Assembly: GCF_020921035.1 (NCBI RefSeq) | Contig: NC_063150.1 | Span: forward strand, 30,241,826-30,305,825 | From: Rhodamnia argentea | Taxonomy: Eukaryota > Streptophyta > Magnoliopsida > Myrtales > Myrtaceae | DNA: 64,000 nucleotides | Direction of reading: 5' to 3' | Shown here: piece by piece, positions 36,290 through 47,307 of the stretch | Numbering within the stretch: the first letter of the stretch is position 1 | How the letters are laid out: the number at the start of each line of letters is the position of its first letter | The notes under the pieces: model-generated | Databases searched by the model: none | What the model was told of the DNA's origin: nothing | Seen by the model: the letters and a program-made list of their open reading frames with translations, nothing else | Translations under genes and position numbers: made by a program

Positions 36290-36690
36290 AATTCTCCTGG
36301 CAAGGAACATAAGGAGAACAAATACCCACCAAGATTTATGTTTGGTATGACCTGCAGCTATTGAGTGGCAACATGAGTCGCCCCCACAAGTGACGGCAGC
36401 TTCATCTTTCCGCAGAATTTTAGCAAATTTGTTGTTACTTCTGTCATCTGTGCGTACAGCATAAGCTGTTGTTTATATGAGAATCGAGCAGCGAGATAGA
36501 TACTAGTGGCCGCTTAAGAACTTTTCTGGTCCTTCTCTTTTCGATTTTTTTTTCCCGATACTAAGAGAGATTAACGGATGTGCATTGAAAGTAAAGAATT
36601 TACTTCTACTGCTTTCTGGGAAAGATGACTCGCCTTCAATTAAGAATGTAAACTAATACCCAGAAGAATTTGACTTGAGAGAATCTGTCA
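36290..36690. repeat. NLR-linked duplicated block 1, partial copy
   Basis: Matches 9990-10340 downstream of NLR1 (shared CACATGAGTC/CGCCCCCACAAGTG text, GATACTAGTGGC and a TTCAATTAAGAATGTAAA block) and 43410-43660. No gene. Confidence 0.55.
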
Positions 36691-36847
36691 ACCCTCCGTC
36701 TAGTTTTCCGTTTGCATATGCCTAACGTGTGATGTTTCAAGATGAAAATTATAGCACTTCTCATTTCTTCAGTCAAATTACTCTTTTGCCTCCATACTGG
36801 CAAAAAAAAAAAAAACAAATCAAAATTTTATATAACACATGCAGAAG

Positions 36848-37076
36848 AATCAGAAACAAACGTAATGATCACTAAACAAGATAACAACAAGAACAAGAAG
36901 GTAGCACCGGGGGATCTGAGGGTAGTGAATTCAAAGATAAAAGGATTGAAAAGTCTAGAGAACGATAATGATAATGCAAGAAATCATAAAAGCATCATAC
37001 GATCTTCTGTCTCGTGATGATGGTCCTCTCCTCCAGGGGTCAACAACGGAGAAAGGGGACTGGCAGGGGCCAATAT
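36848..37076. repeat. Orphan NLR downstream flank (relic of a lost NLR copy)
   Basis: This stretch matches the sequence just 3' of NLR3 (25480-25660) and NLR4 (39270-39455): an ACAACAACAGCAACAAGA-like part, GGGGATCTGAGGG, AATCATAAAAGC, then a GGGGACTGGCAGGGG block. In NLR3 and NLR4 the coding sequence starts about 10-20 bases further on. Here a copia LTR begins at 37077 and no NLR coding follows. Confidence 0.6.
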
Positions 37077-38465
37077 TGTTGAACCAAAAGAAATATAAGG
37101 GTGACTTTCGGATTATATGAAATGAGGCACGAAACGGATGGAGAAAATATTCTTATTGGAGAGTACTTGCTTCGGCTTCTGCTATTACAAATCTGAAGTC
37201 CCGCACTTTACAGTGAAGTGAATGGGACGTGCCCACAGAAGTCTTGTACCGTTAATAAAGGAAGAAGAGAGAGTTCACAACAAAACGAAAGTACCAAACA
37301 TTCAAAAAGGACATCATGAAGAAACACGTAGCGGGCCGGAGAAATCCTTTGTCTTCTTGCTGGGAAACAGTATTGCTCATTTGACTTCTTCACTCCATAG
37401 CATTTAATGGAGGGGAAGCATCCTCGTCTTCGTTCCAATTTTAATTTCATCGGAACGTTGCTTTTCTTCACAGTTGCACGTAGAGAGCCATGGAGAGCGC
37501 CTGACATTTTCTGCACGCGAAGATTAAATGCAGAACACACGCCGACCTCATTATATGTAGCATGGACTCAGCGCATTTTTCTCCTTTTTTGTCGTTTCCA
37601 ACGATCAATTTTAACAACCCCCTCAAAATTGATTTTGAAATTTAGCCACACCGAACATCTTCTTTAACTTTTCGAATGAATCTGCCTTCAGTGCTTTTGT
37701 CAAAATATCTGCAATTTGATCTTTTGATATGCATAAATTAAATTTAACTTCACCATCTTTGACTTGCTCACGAATATAGTGATACTTAATATCGATGTGC
37801 TTGCTCCTGTCATGAAATATAGGATTCTTGGCTAATGCAATACCCGACTTATTGTCACGTGTTATTTTGGTAGGATTGCTTGTTCATGCATCAATTCACG
37901 CAGCATCCATCGAAGCCAAATGGCTTGACATGTTGTTGAAGCCAACGCCATATATTATGCCTCATTTGTGGAGAGTGCGACAACTTGTCGCTTTTTCGAG
38001 GACCAAGAAATTACTCCCAATCCAAGAAATAAAGCATATCCATAAGTAATCTTTCGAGTCTTGATGTCACCTGTACCCCACTAGACTAAAATTGTCAGTA
38101 CAAGAATATAGAATTCCATGATCACGAGTTCCATTGGACATACTGTAAAATTCTTTTTGCAGCCTGCAAATGTGATTGGTACGATTTTTCCATGAACCCG
38201 CTAATAATACCCACTCCATAGATAGTATCTGGCCACGTAGAAGCCAAATATCTCAAACTACCAACAATGCTTTTGAAATAAGTGGGATTTATCAGTTCAC
38301 CGGTTCCTTCTTTCTTCGGCTCCAACGGTTCTACTGCGGGAGTCCGAGTTGGTTTGAGCGATTCTATTTTCAATTGCTTCAAAATATCATTCCTATTAAT
38401 TCTACCCCGACAAAATGTAGACTTGCCTGAACATTCCACAATGAAAAAGGGAATATTATTTTAGA
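37077..38465 (-). mobile_element. Ty1-copia remnant with 3' LTR
   Basis: Broken copia-type element on the minus strand. The 3' LTR spans 37077-37616 (on the plus strand TGTTGAACC at one end and TTTTAACA at the other), next to a GAGGGGG-type purine tract. Upstream of it lies the end of pol: an RNase H region at about 37620-38120 and a reverse transcriptase tail (YFKSIVGSLRYLA) at 38122-38439. The rest of the element and its other LTR are missing, so it is truncated with a number of breaks. Confidence 0.75.
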
Positions 38466-39467
38466 ATAAATGATTGAATTGGTACCCGAATACGTTCATG
38501 TTGTCATATCTTATTGACCCGGTCGTTGGAGAAATTATGCGACTAATATCTTGACATTTAGCATAGATAAGATGTTGGGTGCGCGTAGTAAAAATCCAAT
38601 ATCTTCACCTATAGATATTGTTAAGAGAGAGGTCGAATATGAGCCCGTCAACATATCTAGTTAGACCTTACCTTGCTCACAAGATTAAGCTAACGAGTTC
38701 TAAAATTTCTTTCTTACGAGATTTGGGTTAACAAACCAATCTACATCCTCCAATCGGGTTGTTTGCTTAAACTTGAGACATAATTTAAAGCGCCCGAGAA
38801 GTTACATTGCGAAGCGAATAACTCTACTCAAATGATCTCAAAATTGGAAGCGGTAGAAACAAATTAGCCAGGAGTAATGCAATGTTGAGGTTCGAGTTTA
38901 TTTAATTCTCAAGATGCGTCTGAATTATTAGCAATAAACGAAAGGTTTTAGATGTCAATTTTACTGCTCTATCCCCAAGCTGTCTATACTTGGAAAAAAT
39001 AAAATAAAAATGGGAACAACTGAAACAACGGGCGGCGGGCGCATGTAGCATTTGCATGGCTCTGCTTTTCATGAAAGAAGATTAATTGTGCCCTCTATTC
39101 AATTTATCATATCTGTCGATCCTCCGTCTATTTTCATGGCATGTGATCTTCCAAGACGCAAAATTGTAATTCTTCTCGTTTCTTTAGTCAAACCACTCGT
39201 TTGACTCCATACAGGCTAAAAGTAAAACAACCCATATAATATAATATATGCAGAAAGTAAGGAACAAAAAGTACTGATAACTAAATAAGATCACAACAGC
39301 AACAAGATAGCAGCCCGGGGATATGAAAGTTCTTAGGTAAAAAAAAATATCGATAATGGAAGAAGTCATAAAAAGCGGCGGAGGATCTTCTTTCCCGTGA
39401 CGGTGGTCTTCTAGGATCAATGACGGACCAAAGGGGACTAGCAGGGGGGCCAGCATATCCCTACGAT
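38466..39467. other. NLR4 downstream flank
   Basis: Bases 38466-38800 match nothing else I can see here and show no gene. From about 38830 to 39466 the sequence is nearly identical to the NLR3 downstream flank (25055-25673), which marks the left limit of the recent duplication. Confidence 0.55.
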
Positions 39468-42332
39468 CTACGAAACTTCAGGCAGAACCTCATCGCTGCT
39501 CATCGCCCTACCCTTGATGACATTGTAGGATTGGATGCTAAGATCATGCATCTCCCAGTGACCCTCTATCTGCCAGATAAAGGAGACTCTCGGGTTACGT
39601 TCCATCACCTCCTCATAGCACTCTTGCACAACACCCTCCCTCATTCCGCTACTGCTTTGCGGATAGAACGCAAGAGCAAATTCTTCTGGCATCCCAAAGA
39701 ATTTGAGATCCTTGAGGTTCGTGAGGCTGCGGATAACAACCAGTAATGATTGCCAGTCCAAGTGCCGGCATCCGACAATGGAGAGACTCTCAAGGCAAGG
39801 CATTGCCTGACCATTCATCAACACAAAGCTCAGATTTTCCAGATCTTCAAAGTGCAACTTCTTCAGCTTTGGGAACCCTCCATCTCCAAAAACCAATGTT
39901 TCCCCATCAAAGGTATTATGTAGATAAAGATCCACCAGATTGGGCAAATTCTGGAGAGCAATTAGGGGGCTCGATTTCAATCTGCTCCATCCCAAACGCA
40001 ATCCGGTCAGTTTGTTCAGCAGAGGTACCCAATGAGGCAGCTCCTTTAGACATCCTTCCATATATAGACCCCGCAGGAGCAGGGGAGGTGAAGACAGAAT
40101 ATCCAAATCAATAACTTCAGACTCACTTTCTGCAGTCACATCTAGCGATCGAAGATTGGTCATCTTCTCGAGGGAGTGGCATAGTTCCTTTGCATCGTCT
40201 GTCTTCAACTCCGTTACGCCCAGCCTCGTTACCTGACTTAGCTCTCCCAGCTCTTGCAAAATATTCTTGCTCCGACCACCTCCAGCTTTCACATAGCACA
40301 GTTTTTGCAGTGATTTTAGCGCTCCCATGCCCTGGGGAGCCGAAATTCCCTTTCTAGGACCGAAGGGTAGAGGAAATGTGAGCTCTGAATCACGGTACAC
40401 CAACAGATTCTGTAATTTCTTGAGCTTGGTTATCTCCACAGGCAGCTCCGAGACCAACGTCTGTCTAAGATCCAGAGTATCCAGACTTTGGAGTTTCCCG
40501 ATTGAACTAGGAATGATGCGCACTTTGGTCCCTCTCAAACTTAGATACTTCAAGTGGAACAGGACTAGTATTTGTCTGGGGAAGTTGTGAAGGGACGAGC
40601 CTCCCAGATCTAACACCCTCAGCAGCTTAGAGCCACTTGGGACGAGTTGCTCATCTGTGGTTGACGATTCTCCAAACTCAAAAACGAGCAGAGAGCGTAG
40701 GCGGGGGAGATTTAGCTGGTTTAGTGCATTGTTGTTGGTGGACTGGACTGACAGACGCCGCACTCTTTCGTGCAATTCTTTTTTCTGCCCAGATGCGAAT
40801 GAAACAAAGTCTTCATCCCTTAACCTAGCAAGGATGCTTTCACGCATTAGGTCATGTACCCTACAACATCTTAGCCTTCCACCTCTTGTTTCTGCAATTT
40901 GCACCAAACTCCTGTTTATAAGCTGCTTCAGGTGTCTTTCAGCAACCTCGTCTTGTGTCATCCCTTCTCTTTCCTCAACAAATCCTTCTGCAATCCACAG
41001 ACGGTAGAGTCTCCTACACTGAATCACATGATCCTCTGGAAATACTCCCAAGTACAAAAAGCAGCTTTTCAAGTTATCAGGCAAATCACTGTAGCTCAAG
41101 CTGAGAATTTTCCCGAAAATTTGCATCCTGTCATCGGTTTCTAGTTCTGCAGCAAGGCTGCGGGCAATCATCTCCCATTCTTGGTCATCTTTTGCAAAGA
41201 GAAGGCCACCAATTGCCACTATGGCCAGGGGCAAACCCTCACATTTTCTCAAAATCTGTCGAGAAAGGTGTTCTAGGTGAGGAGGACACGGCTTCCCACG
41301 GAAGGCTTTCTTGCAGAATAAGGACCATGATTCTTCTGGAGATAAGGGCATACGGGTATAAACTTTTGATGGGTGGGATGAGACAGTAGTAATGTCAGCT
41401 TTGCGAGTAGTGATTATTATTCGGCTACAGAAGCTGCTATTAGGCAATGCATTTTTTATAACTTCAAGTGCTTCCAAGTTCCATACATCATCTAGAACAA
41501 CGACGTACCTCTTTTTCTGTAGAAAGTCTTTCACTATCTGCTTGAGGCTCGTGATATTCATGGACTCTAATCCTCGAGGAACCGGCTGCTGAATTTCTTT
41601 ATGTAGTTGAGCAATTATGTCCCTCCAGATACTCTGAATATTATAAGTCTGGGAGACACTGATCCATGCATGGCTTTGAAAGTAGGCTTTCACTTGGCGA
41701 TCGTCGTAGACTCTTTTTGCCAGAGTGGTCTTCCCTGAACCCCCCATCCCTAAGATCGATATAACTTCAAGTCCGGGTTCTCCATCAACAAGCCATCTAA
41801 TAAGCTTTTCTCTCGGCTGGTCAATCCCCACCAGTTCACCTTCCTCGACAAGAAAAATGTCCTCCCTGAGATCGTGCCAGGAGGTGCCTCTGCTGGATGC
41901 CCTCGCACTTTGCTCTGCGTCATATGGCTTCAAATTGTGTCGCTGATACCCTTCGGCGATGGTGCGGACTCTTGACTTGATGTCATCTATCTTGGAGGAG
42001 ATATGATGGCGTGCTTTCAAGTTATGTATGGATGACTTGATCTTGTGAAAGCACTTCATGAACCCATGTCCATGATCTCTTGACAAGTTGAGCGTGAATT
42101 CATCCAGAATATCCTCCACATCGTATGCAACCTCTCTGACTTGTTTCACCCGTACCTTCAACTCAGGATAATCTTCTTGCAACGACTCGGCACGTTCTAA
42201 GAAGGCCTTCATGTGCTCAAATTCATCTCTGATGAGTACGATTTCTCCACGTACCCCTTTCAATAGTTTCGCCTCTTTCTCGACGAGCGTAGAAAGCTTC
42301 CCAAGCAGAAAAGAAACTGCGGATTCTGCCAT
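39468..42332 (-). CDS. NLR4: RPM1-type CC-NB-ARC-LRR immune receptor
   Basis: Intact 954-residue frame, a near twin of NLR3. An Rx-type coiled coil with YDVEDILDEF is followed by P-loop GMGGSGKTT, kinase-2 VVVLDDVW, RNBS-B IIITTR, GLPLAI, CFLYLGVFPED, VHD, then LRRs to the end (last residues DEVLPEVS, against DEVLPQVS in NLR3). The coiled-coil start (SFLLGKLSTLVEKE, VRGEIVLIRDEFE) follows NLR1 rather than NLR3. Unlike NLR1 and NLR3, its upstream sequence changes about 50 bases before the start codon to a GC-rich segment, so its expression may differ. On the minus strand an open frame in a different register, beginning in that GC-rich segment at 42796, overlaps the NLR4 start and could act as an upstream frame if transcribed. 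Role: predicted cytosolic immune receptor; ligand unknown. Confidence 0.95.
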   Translation of the reverse strand: MAESAVSFLLGKLSTLVEKEAKLLKGVRGEIVLIRDEFEHMKAFLERAESLQEDYPELKVRVKQVREVAYDVEDILDEFTLNLSRDHGHGFMKCFHKIKSSIHNLKARHHISSKIDDIKSRVRTIAEGYQRHNLKPYDAEQSARASSRGTSWHDLREDIFLVEEGELVGIDQPREKLIRWLVDGEPGLEVISILGMGGSGKTTLAKRVYDDRQVKAYFQSHAWISVSQTYNIQSIWRDIIAQLHKEIQQPVPRGLESMNITSLKQIVKDFLQKKRYVVVLDDVWNLEALEVIKNALPNSSFCSRIIITTRKADITTVSSHPSKVYTRMPLSPEESWSLFCKKAFRGKPCPPHLEHLSRQILRKCEGLPLAIVAIGGLLFAKDDQEWEMIARSLAAELETDDRMQIFGKILSLSYSDLPDNLKSCFLYLGVFPEDHVIQCRRLYRLWIAEGFVEEREGMTQDEVAERHLKQLINRSLVQIAETRGGRLRCCRVHDLMRESILARLRDEDFVSFASGQKKELHERVRRLSVQSTNNNALNQLNLPRLRSLLVFEFGESSTTDEQLVPSGSKLLRVLDLGGSSLHNFPRQILVLFHLKYLSLRGTKVRIIPSSIGKLQSLDTLDLRQTLVSELPVEITKLKKLQNLLVYRDSELTFPLPFGPRKGISAPQGMGALKSLQKLCYVKAGGGRSKNILQELGELSQVTRLGVTELKTDDAKELCHSLEKMTNLRSLDVTAESESEVIDLDILSSPPLLLRGLYMEGCLKELPHWVPLLNKLTGLRLGWSRLKSSPLIALQNLPNLVDLYLHNTFDGETLVFGDGGFPKLKKLHFEDLENLSFVLMNGQAMPCLESLSIVGCRHLDWQSLLVVIRSLTNLKDLKFFGMPEEFALAFYPQSSSGMREGVVQECYEEVMERNPRVSFIWQIEGHWEMHDLSIQSYNVIKGRAMSSDEVLPEVS

Positions 42333-42384
42333 TGCTCTTGCTCACTGATCGCACGTGAGCAAAACTCAGGCCAGAAGGAAATAG

Positions 42385-42814
42385 CTGCAGTGTCGGTGTC
42401 GGACACGCTCCTACACGCGTTCAATGCGAGGTCAACGGCAGCGACAGGCCAGGGACACGCGTGTCGGTGAGGAAGGAGAGCAGGGATGGCACAGATCTGG
42501 AGGGTAGAGATCGTCGGAGAAGGGGAGGACTGAGGAGTTGTCTGCCTCTTAGGCCATGAAAGCGACGAGGGAGAGAGCCGGCGATCCGCGGCGAGCGCCG
42601 GAGGAGAGACGAAGCAGCCAAACCAGGGCGGTCGTTGTTCCCTTCGCGAGACAGAGAGGAGAGAGAGGTGAAGCAAAGAGTGAGACTCTGTGAGTGCGCG
42701 ACCCATGACTCGTCTGCTCACTATCCAGTCAACAATGGATGCTGGAATTGTGGAACGGGGCGAGCTAAAGTGAGACTGTGAGAGTGAGCGACCCAAAAAA
42801 AAAAAAAAAAAAAA
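42385..42814. other. GC-rich segment replacing the usual NLR promoter, ending in poly(A)
   Basis: NLR4's upstream sequence matches the paralogues only up to about 42384 (GAAGGAAATAG). Then comes about 400 bp of GC-rich DNA, CT-rich on the NLR sense strand like a 5' leader, with a GTGTCGGTGTCGGACACG stretch at its left end. A run of 20 A (42795-42814) closes it. AGTGAGACTCTGTGAG at 42681 and AGTGAGACTGTGAGAG at 42770 are near repeats. It could be a captured promoter or leader, or a TE end. Origin unknown. Confidence 0.5.
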
Positions 42815-43049
42815 GAGGACTGGTTGTTGGTAATTCTCGTGATCATCCTAGCAATTTTCTAAGTTCCTACAAAAATACAGAGAACCAAGAAAACAAAGGA
42901 ATTTATCGACCACGAAAAACTTCAGCCCAAAACGCAGCATGGTTAATGCTGTTGCTTCCTGAGGGAAGCGTCTTGGGAACCGATTTATGTGCTTCCAACC
43001 TTTTAGCCTATCATTTTCTTTTTCCATTTGATTTCATTTGGTATTAAAA

Positions 43050-44400
43050 CATTCCAGCGCCAATGGTGTTGAAAGGTCTTTGCAACTTAAAACCTTTAAG
43101 TCTCTTTGCTAGACAAAAAGAACGAGTGGTCATCCTAGCCCAGGGAAGGATGCTCCTTTATCTTTTTGTGCCTCTTATGGTAATCCTATTGCTCTGTTGT
43201 TCTTGAGCAGGACGTCCTGGGATCTTGAGTGGCGGGGAGACTCTGGAATCGCCTGATCTGACCTAAGAAAAGCTTCATGCATCTATCAGATGCGCAAAGA
43301 GACTGTCAATGTCAAAATTTGCATCTAAAGGTTGTCTATTCATTATGCCACCGATGTGAATAATTTACTCAGAGAGAGAGAGAGAGAGAATGGCCATGAC
43401 TCCAAACGCCCACCAAGCTTTATATTTGGTACGACTCTGCTGAAAAATTATCTGTGCTTATTGCATAAACTTTGGTTTGTGTGAATCTAAGACAGTAGAT
43501 ACTAGTGGCTTATTACCTCTTTCGATCCTTTTATTTTCGATTTTTTTTTGCTGATTTCTGGAGAGAATAAAGGATGTGAATACAAGGTAAACAATTTACT
43601 TCTACTGTTTTTACAAAAAGATTGTTTGCCTTCGATTAATAATGTAAATTAATTTGCAGAAGAGTTGGATTTAGCAACCTTCTTTTTGTGGAGAATCGGT
43701 GCCTTGGTGCTTAATGATGGATGGTTGAACGAACTAAAGAAATTGCAGTCTCCTTCACTTGCTGATAAAAGATTTGTCCTGCTTAATGCTTATCACGTGT
43801 TTTATTCATTTGCGGTGACCAAGGCAAAATACTCATCAGACCAGATGCTCTGATAGGGTATCTGACTTGTGATGACAAACCCTAATCGACAACATTTCTA
43901 GTCTTGCAGAAGTTTACACAATGCAAAAGGGAAAAATTGCAACCCAATAAAATGATTGAATTGCTAACCGAGCAATTTTTAAGTTCAAATTATCGTGACG
44001 TTTTCTTATTTAGTGAGCGACTTTAGTAGTCGATGGGAAGGCATGGACAAGACATGAGATGTTAGATCACAAAGCGAATAACATCTATTCAAATGATCGA
44101 GAAATTGTTGAGAGGGGGGAAAAAATTAGCTACTAGGAATGAATCTTGAGGTCCGAGTTAATTAAATTCTCGAGATTCATCAGAATTATTTGCTATAAAC
44201 AAAAGGTTTTAGAAGTCACCTTTGCTGCTCTATCTCCACAGCTGTCTTTTACTTGTGTAAAAGAAAATAGTACAACCAAAATGGAAGGCGCATGTAGCCT
44301 TTGCCTGGCTCTGTTTTTGGTAAAAGAAAGTTTTTATGTCCTTTTATTCAACTTTGTAAAGAACGCATATTCATACTGAAATATGGCAAAATCTGAAAGA
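43050..44400. repeat. NLR-linked duplicated block 1, copy 2
   Basis: A diverged copy of 9440-11050, with the same GTTGAAAGGTCTT, GCTAGACAAAAAGAA, TTGAGCAGGAC and TAGTGGCT marks. The exon-like part reads NDGWLNELKKLQSPSL near 43700-43760. Its last part (44080-44345) matches the downstream flanks of NLR3 and NLR4. A short GA microsatellite lies at about 43370-43390. No intact gene. Confidence 0.55.
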
Positions 44401-44589
44401 AGATATAAAAAAAAAAATCCAAATCTTGCAACCACAACACGTACGATTTGAAAATATTATCTTGAATATTTATACAAATCTAGTGAGGCCGCCCTTCGTC
44501 CAAGCTGCGCGGGTTGACCCCTCGCCGGATTCGTTGAGGGCGGCCCTTGCTTGTGGGCGGTCCCCGACCATGGCCGTGTATCAACCATT

Positions 44590-44680
44590 GGCCAAAGGGA
44601 AAGGAAAGGGGGAAAAATGGGAAAAGAAAGAAATGAAACAAGGAAAAGAAAAAGAAAAAAAAAAGGAAAAAAATTGCTAA
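44590..44680 (+). repeat. Polypurine tract of about 90 bases
   Basis: Almost only A and G on the plus strand (GGGAAAGGAAAGGGGGAAAA and onward). It lies between a GC-rich stretch (44480-44570) and the foldback arm at 44700. No gene. Confidence 0.6.
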
Positions 44681-44699
44681 AATTTTCCATGCCAACGCC

Positions 44700-44952
44700 A
44701 TCCAGTAGCATCCACGTTAGTTATTTCCGATAAAAAATGACTGGAATGACTAAAGTGGCAAATCGTTAAAAGGTTTAGGACTAAATTGGCAATTCATAAA
44801 AAAGTTTAAGACTAAATTGACACAATTGAAATATTTAGGACTAAATATGCAAGTATTGAAAATGTTTAGGATTAAATTGGCACAATTGAAAGGCTTAGGA
44901 CCGAATTAGCCGCCATACAATTGATTTATGATTTTTTTGTACAATTTTCCCT
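44700..44952. repeat. Foldback element, single arm only
   Basis: Degenerate tandem units such as TTTAGGACTAAATTGGCA follow one another about nine times. They match the right arm of the foldback elements at 24248-24882 and 35203-35834. The left arm appears to be absent or replaced by the GC-rich and polypurine stretch. Confidence 0.5.
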
Positions 44953-45129
44953 TTTTGTTTCTAGGCCTGGATTGGACAGAACACAATGCCACCAACTTCC
45001 TATGATCCTCCCCAAAACGTGAACCTTTAGGTTAATAAGTTATGTAAAGAGAACTTCTAATGAAAATAATCTGGCCTTCATAGAATCATCCGATCCCATC
45101 CTTCAATATCTCAGAATCGCATAGATAAC

Positions 45130-45527
45130 TTACTTGGCCGAAGTATTTTTTGATACAGGAACAACAACCAAGATTTCGGCCCATCCAAGAATTTCAAGGT
45201 GGAGGACACCATCAGCCATTGTTCTCCAACTTGTCCAATCATCCACGTATGTGTTCTTTGGGATTTGTTGCATCGCAAGCAAAATCCATGGTCTCCTGGA
45301 ATCATCACCAAATGCCATAGATTTCCTTGATTCACTAGCCATTGACCGGAAGTATTTGGTGGGTTTACCAAAGTTTGTCAGTTCATCTAAAGAGAGGCTC
45401 TTAAAATTCGTTAAAGACGATTCAAAACTAAATATAAGAGCATTAATTTTGAAGCATAGCTGTAAAACATCAACATTAGAGTCAGTTCTATGTCATACAA
45501 TATTGGCAAAAAGACAGCTCAAGTGTT
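45130..45527. other. Unidentified stretch open on both strands
   Basis: A frame of about 130 codons on the plus strand (45134-45529) and shorter frames on the minus strand overlap here. Base composition is less AT-rich than around it. I do not recognise either translation. Minus-strand text such as WRTMADGVLHLEILGWAEIL looks protein-like, so a degraded exon of a host gene is possible. Confidence 0.2.
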
Positions 45528-45890
45528 AATATTTATTTACGGCGCTCATTTTTGTGCTAATATTTTTTTTTTATCACTTAAGTGTCAACTTTTTTGGAAA
45601 ACGACTATGTGAGTGCCAACTTTAGTGAGGTCATCGGAATTTCTTGCCATTGGCACTAAAGTGATCATTTTTTTCACTGATTTGGTACTAAAATGATCAC
45701 TTTTTGGATTACTTAAGTGCAAATTTTTTTGGAAAAAAATTATTTAAGCGCCAACTCAAGTGAAGTAGTCGGAATTTCTCGCCGTTGGCATTAAAGTGAT
45801 CGTTTTTTCTTTGATTTGATACTTAAATAATTCAAAAAAATTAGCATCAAAGTAGCCGCTTTGCACAAATATTGACACTTGAGGTGTCCT
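45528..45890. repeat. TIR element related to 7291-8422
   Basis: The left end (CTCAAGTGTTAATATTTATT) and the inverse of the right end (CTCAAGTGTCAATATTTGTG) match well, and the CGGCGCTCATTTT part matches the 1.1-kb element at 7291. Inside is an imperfect tandem duplication of about 130 bp (CATCGGAATTTCTTGCC against GTCGGAATTTCTCGCC). No transposase. Confidence 0.6.
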
Positions 45891-46138
45891 TATGCCTCCA
45901 ATATCTGATTGTATCTGTGGCTGTAACATCTGAGTTCACTCACTAATCAAACATAATAGAAAGCTATGACTACCGTGCACTATTTGTTCCCACCATGTCA
46001 AAAACCGGAACTAGTGATCGAACCAACACATGTATCGGCTTCAAAGTGTGCTAAGTTTTCCCTCCTGCCAATTCATTTTGCTTAAGTCTCTCTACGTTCC
46101 CAATAGAAACAATGAATTCCAATTTTCATGCTCTGTGA

Positions 46139-46195
46139 CATTGACTTGCTCTTTAGACCCACAAAAAAAAAAAAAAAAAAAGATTGACTTGCTCT
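46139..46195 (+). mobile_element. Tiny poly(A) insertion with 13-bp target duplication
   Basis: ATTGACTTGCTCT occurs at about 46139-46151 and again at 46183-46195. Between them lie only TTAGACCCAC and a run of about 20 A. This has the form of a severely 5'-truncated SINE or LINE insertion. Confidence 0.6.
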
Positions 46196-46861
46196 GTCGA
46201 CAGAACACTTCCACATGAAAACATAATACGAAGAGCACTTCCTTTCCGAGAAAGCAACGCGAGCACAAACGGGCTCAACTAGCTTACATATTACATACCA
46301 CATATTCTGACATATCCGTTAAAACTTGAAACTCTACAGGGAATCAAACATACCATCACTGAAATCGAAACCAAGAACAATGAAATCACTTCGTGTTAGA
46401 TTTGATTTTATACTTATCTTGTTGAGGATTATCCTTAGGATTGCTGGAAGAATTTAGAGAAGATGAAAATGAGAATGGTTGGAAATCTGTTGGAAAAGAT
46501 GAGAAAATGGGATTAACTGTCCGAGACGTGCAAATATTGTCCTTAATGATAATTTCACCCATCGGAATGCGAAACTCGGTATGATATGCTCTACCTGTTA
46601 TCCGATACAACATACTTTTTTCTTTATTACGCATGAAATAATGGAAGGAACACGAACAACTAAATTGTATGTATAACTGAGCAAAAAAAGAAAAGAGAAA
46701 TGGAATGAGAGTAAAGATATTCGTACTTTTGTATATCTCTTCTCAATTATGTCCAGAATAACAATTCTTTGTACACCGAGTGTAACGGAACCCACATATA
46801 TTTAATTATGATATATACTACACATAACAACAATGTGTTTATCTATGCGAACCGTTGTTTC
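46196..46861. other. Intergenic, no gene seen
   Basis: AT-rich DNA. The short frames here have no recognisable product. Confidence 0.4.
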
Positions 46862-47085
46862 GCGGACAATCCACATTTTGGAAAATAATTTTCAAAAAAT
46901 GATTGCATGCATTGCTTGCAAAGATGTGTGAACAAACTTTTTTCTAATCATCCGTGAAAATATTCAGGCATAAACTATTGTCGATAAAAAAAACATTTCT
47001 CATTAACTAATTATTTATAACAATATAATCAATCCAAAATATTTTTCACATCGTTCATTTCCCACGAAACAAAGGGACCCTATAT
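46862..47085. repeat. hAT-type MITE, copy 1
   Basis: The left end TTGTTTCGCGGACAATCCAC and the inverse of the right end (CTTTGTTTCGTGGGAAATGA) match imperfectly, followed by GGAAAATAATTTTC-like inner ends. The inner ATTGCTTGCAAA block recurs in the copies at 48597-48800 and 52278-52510. No coding. Confidence 0.5.
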
Positions 47086-47307
47086 AGATAGAAGAATTTT
47101 TTATTCTTATATTTAGTAAACCTCTCAATATTATTTTTCAATAATTTGCGGAAGAAGTATCAACATGGAATTCTTGTACTTATTATGGATAAGGTCTTAG
47201 AAAATTATGCTAGAAATCCAGGACGACTTGTCCATTATATCAACCAGCATACACTTCAAAAATAATACTTTCGTTCTGTAAATAAATTATCTCGCGTTAC
47301 ATAACCA

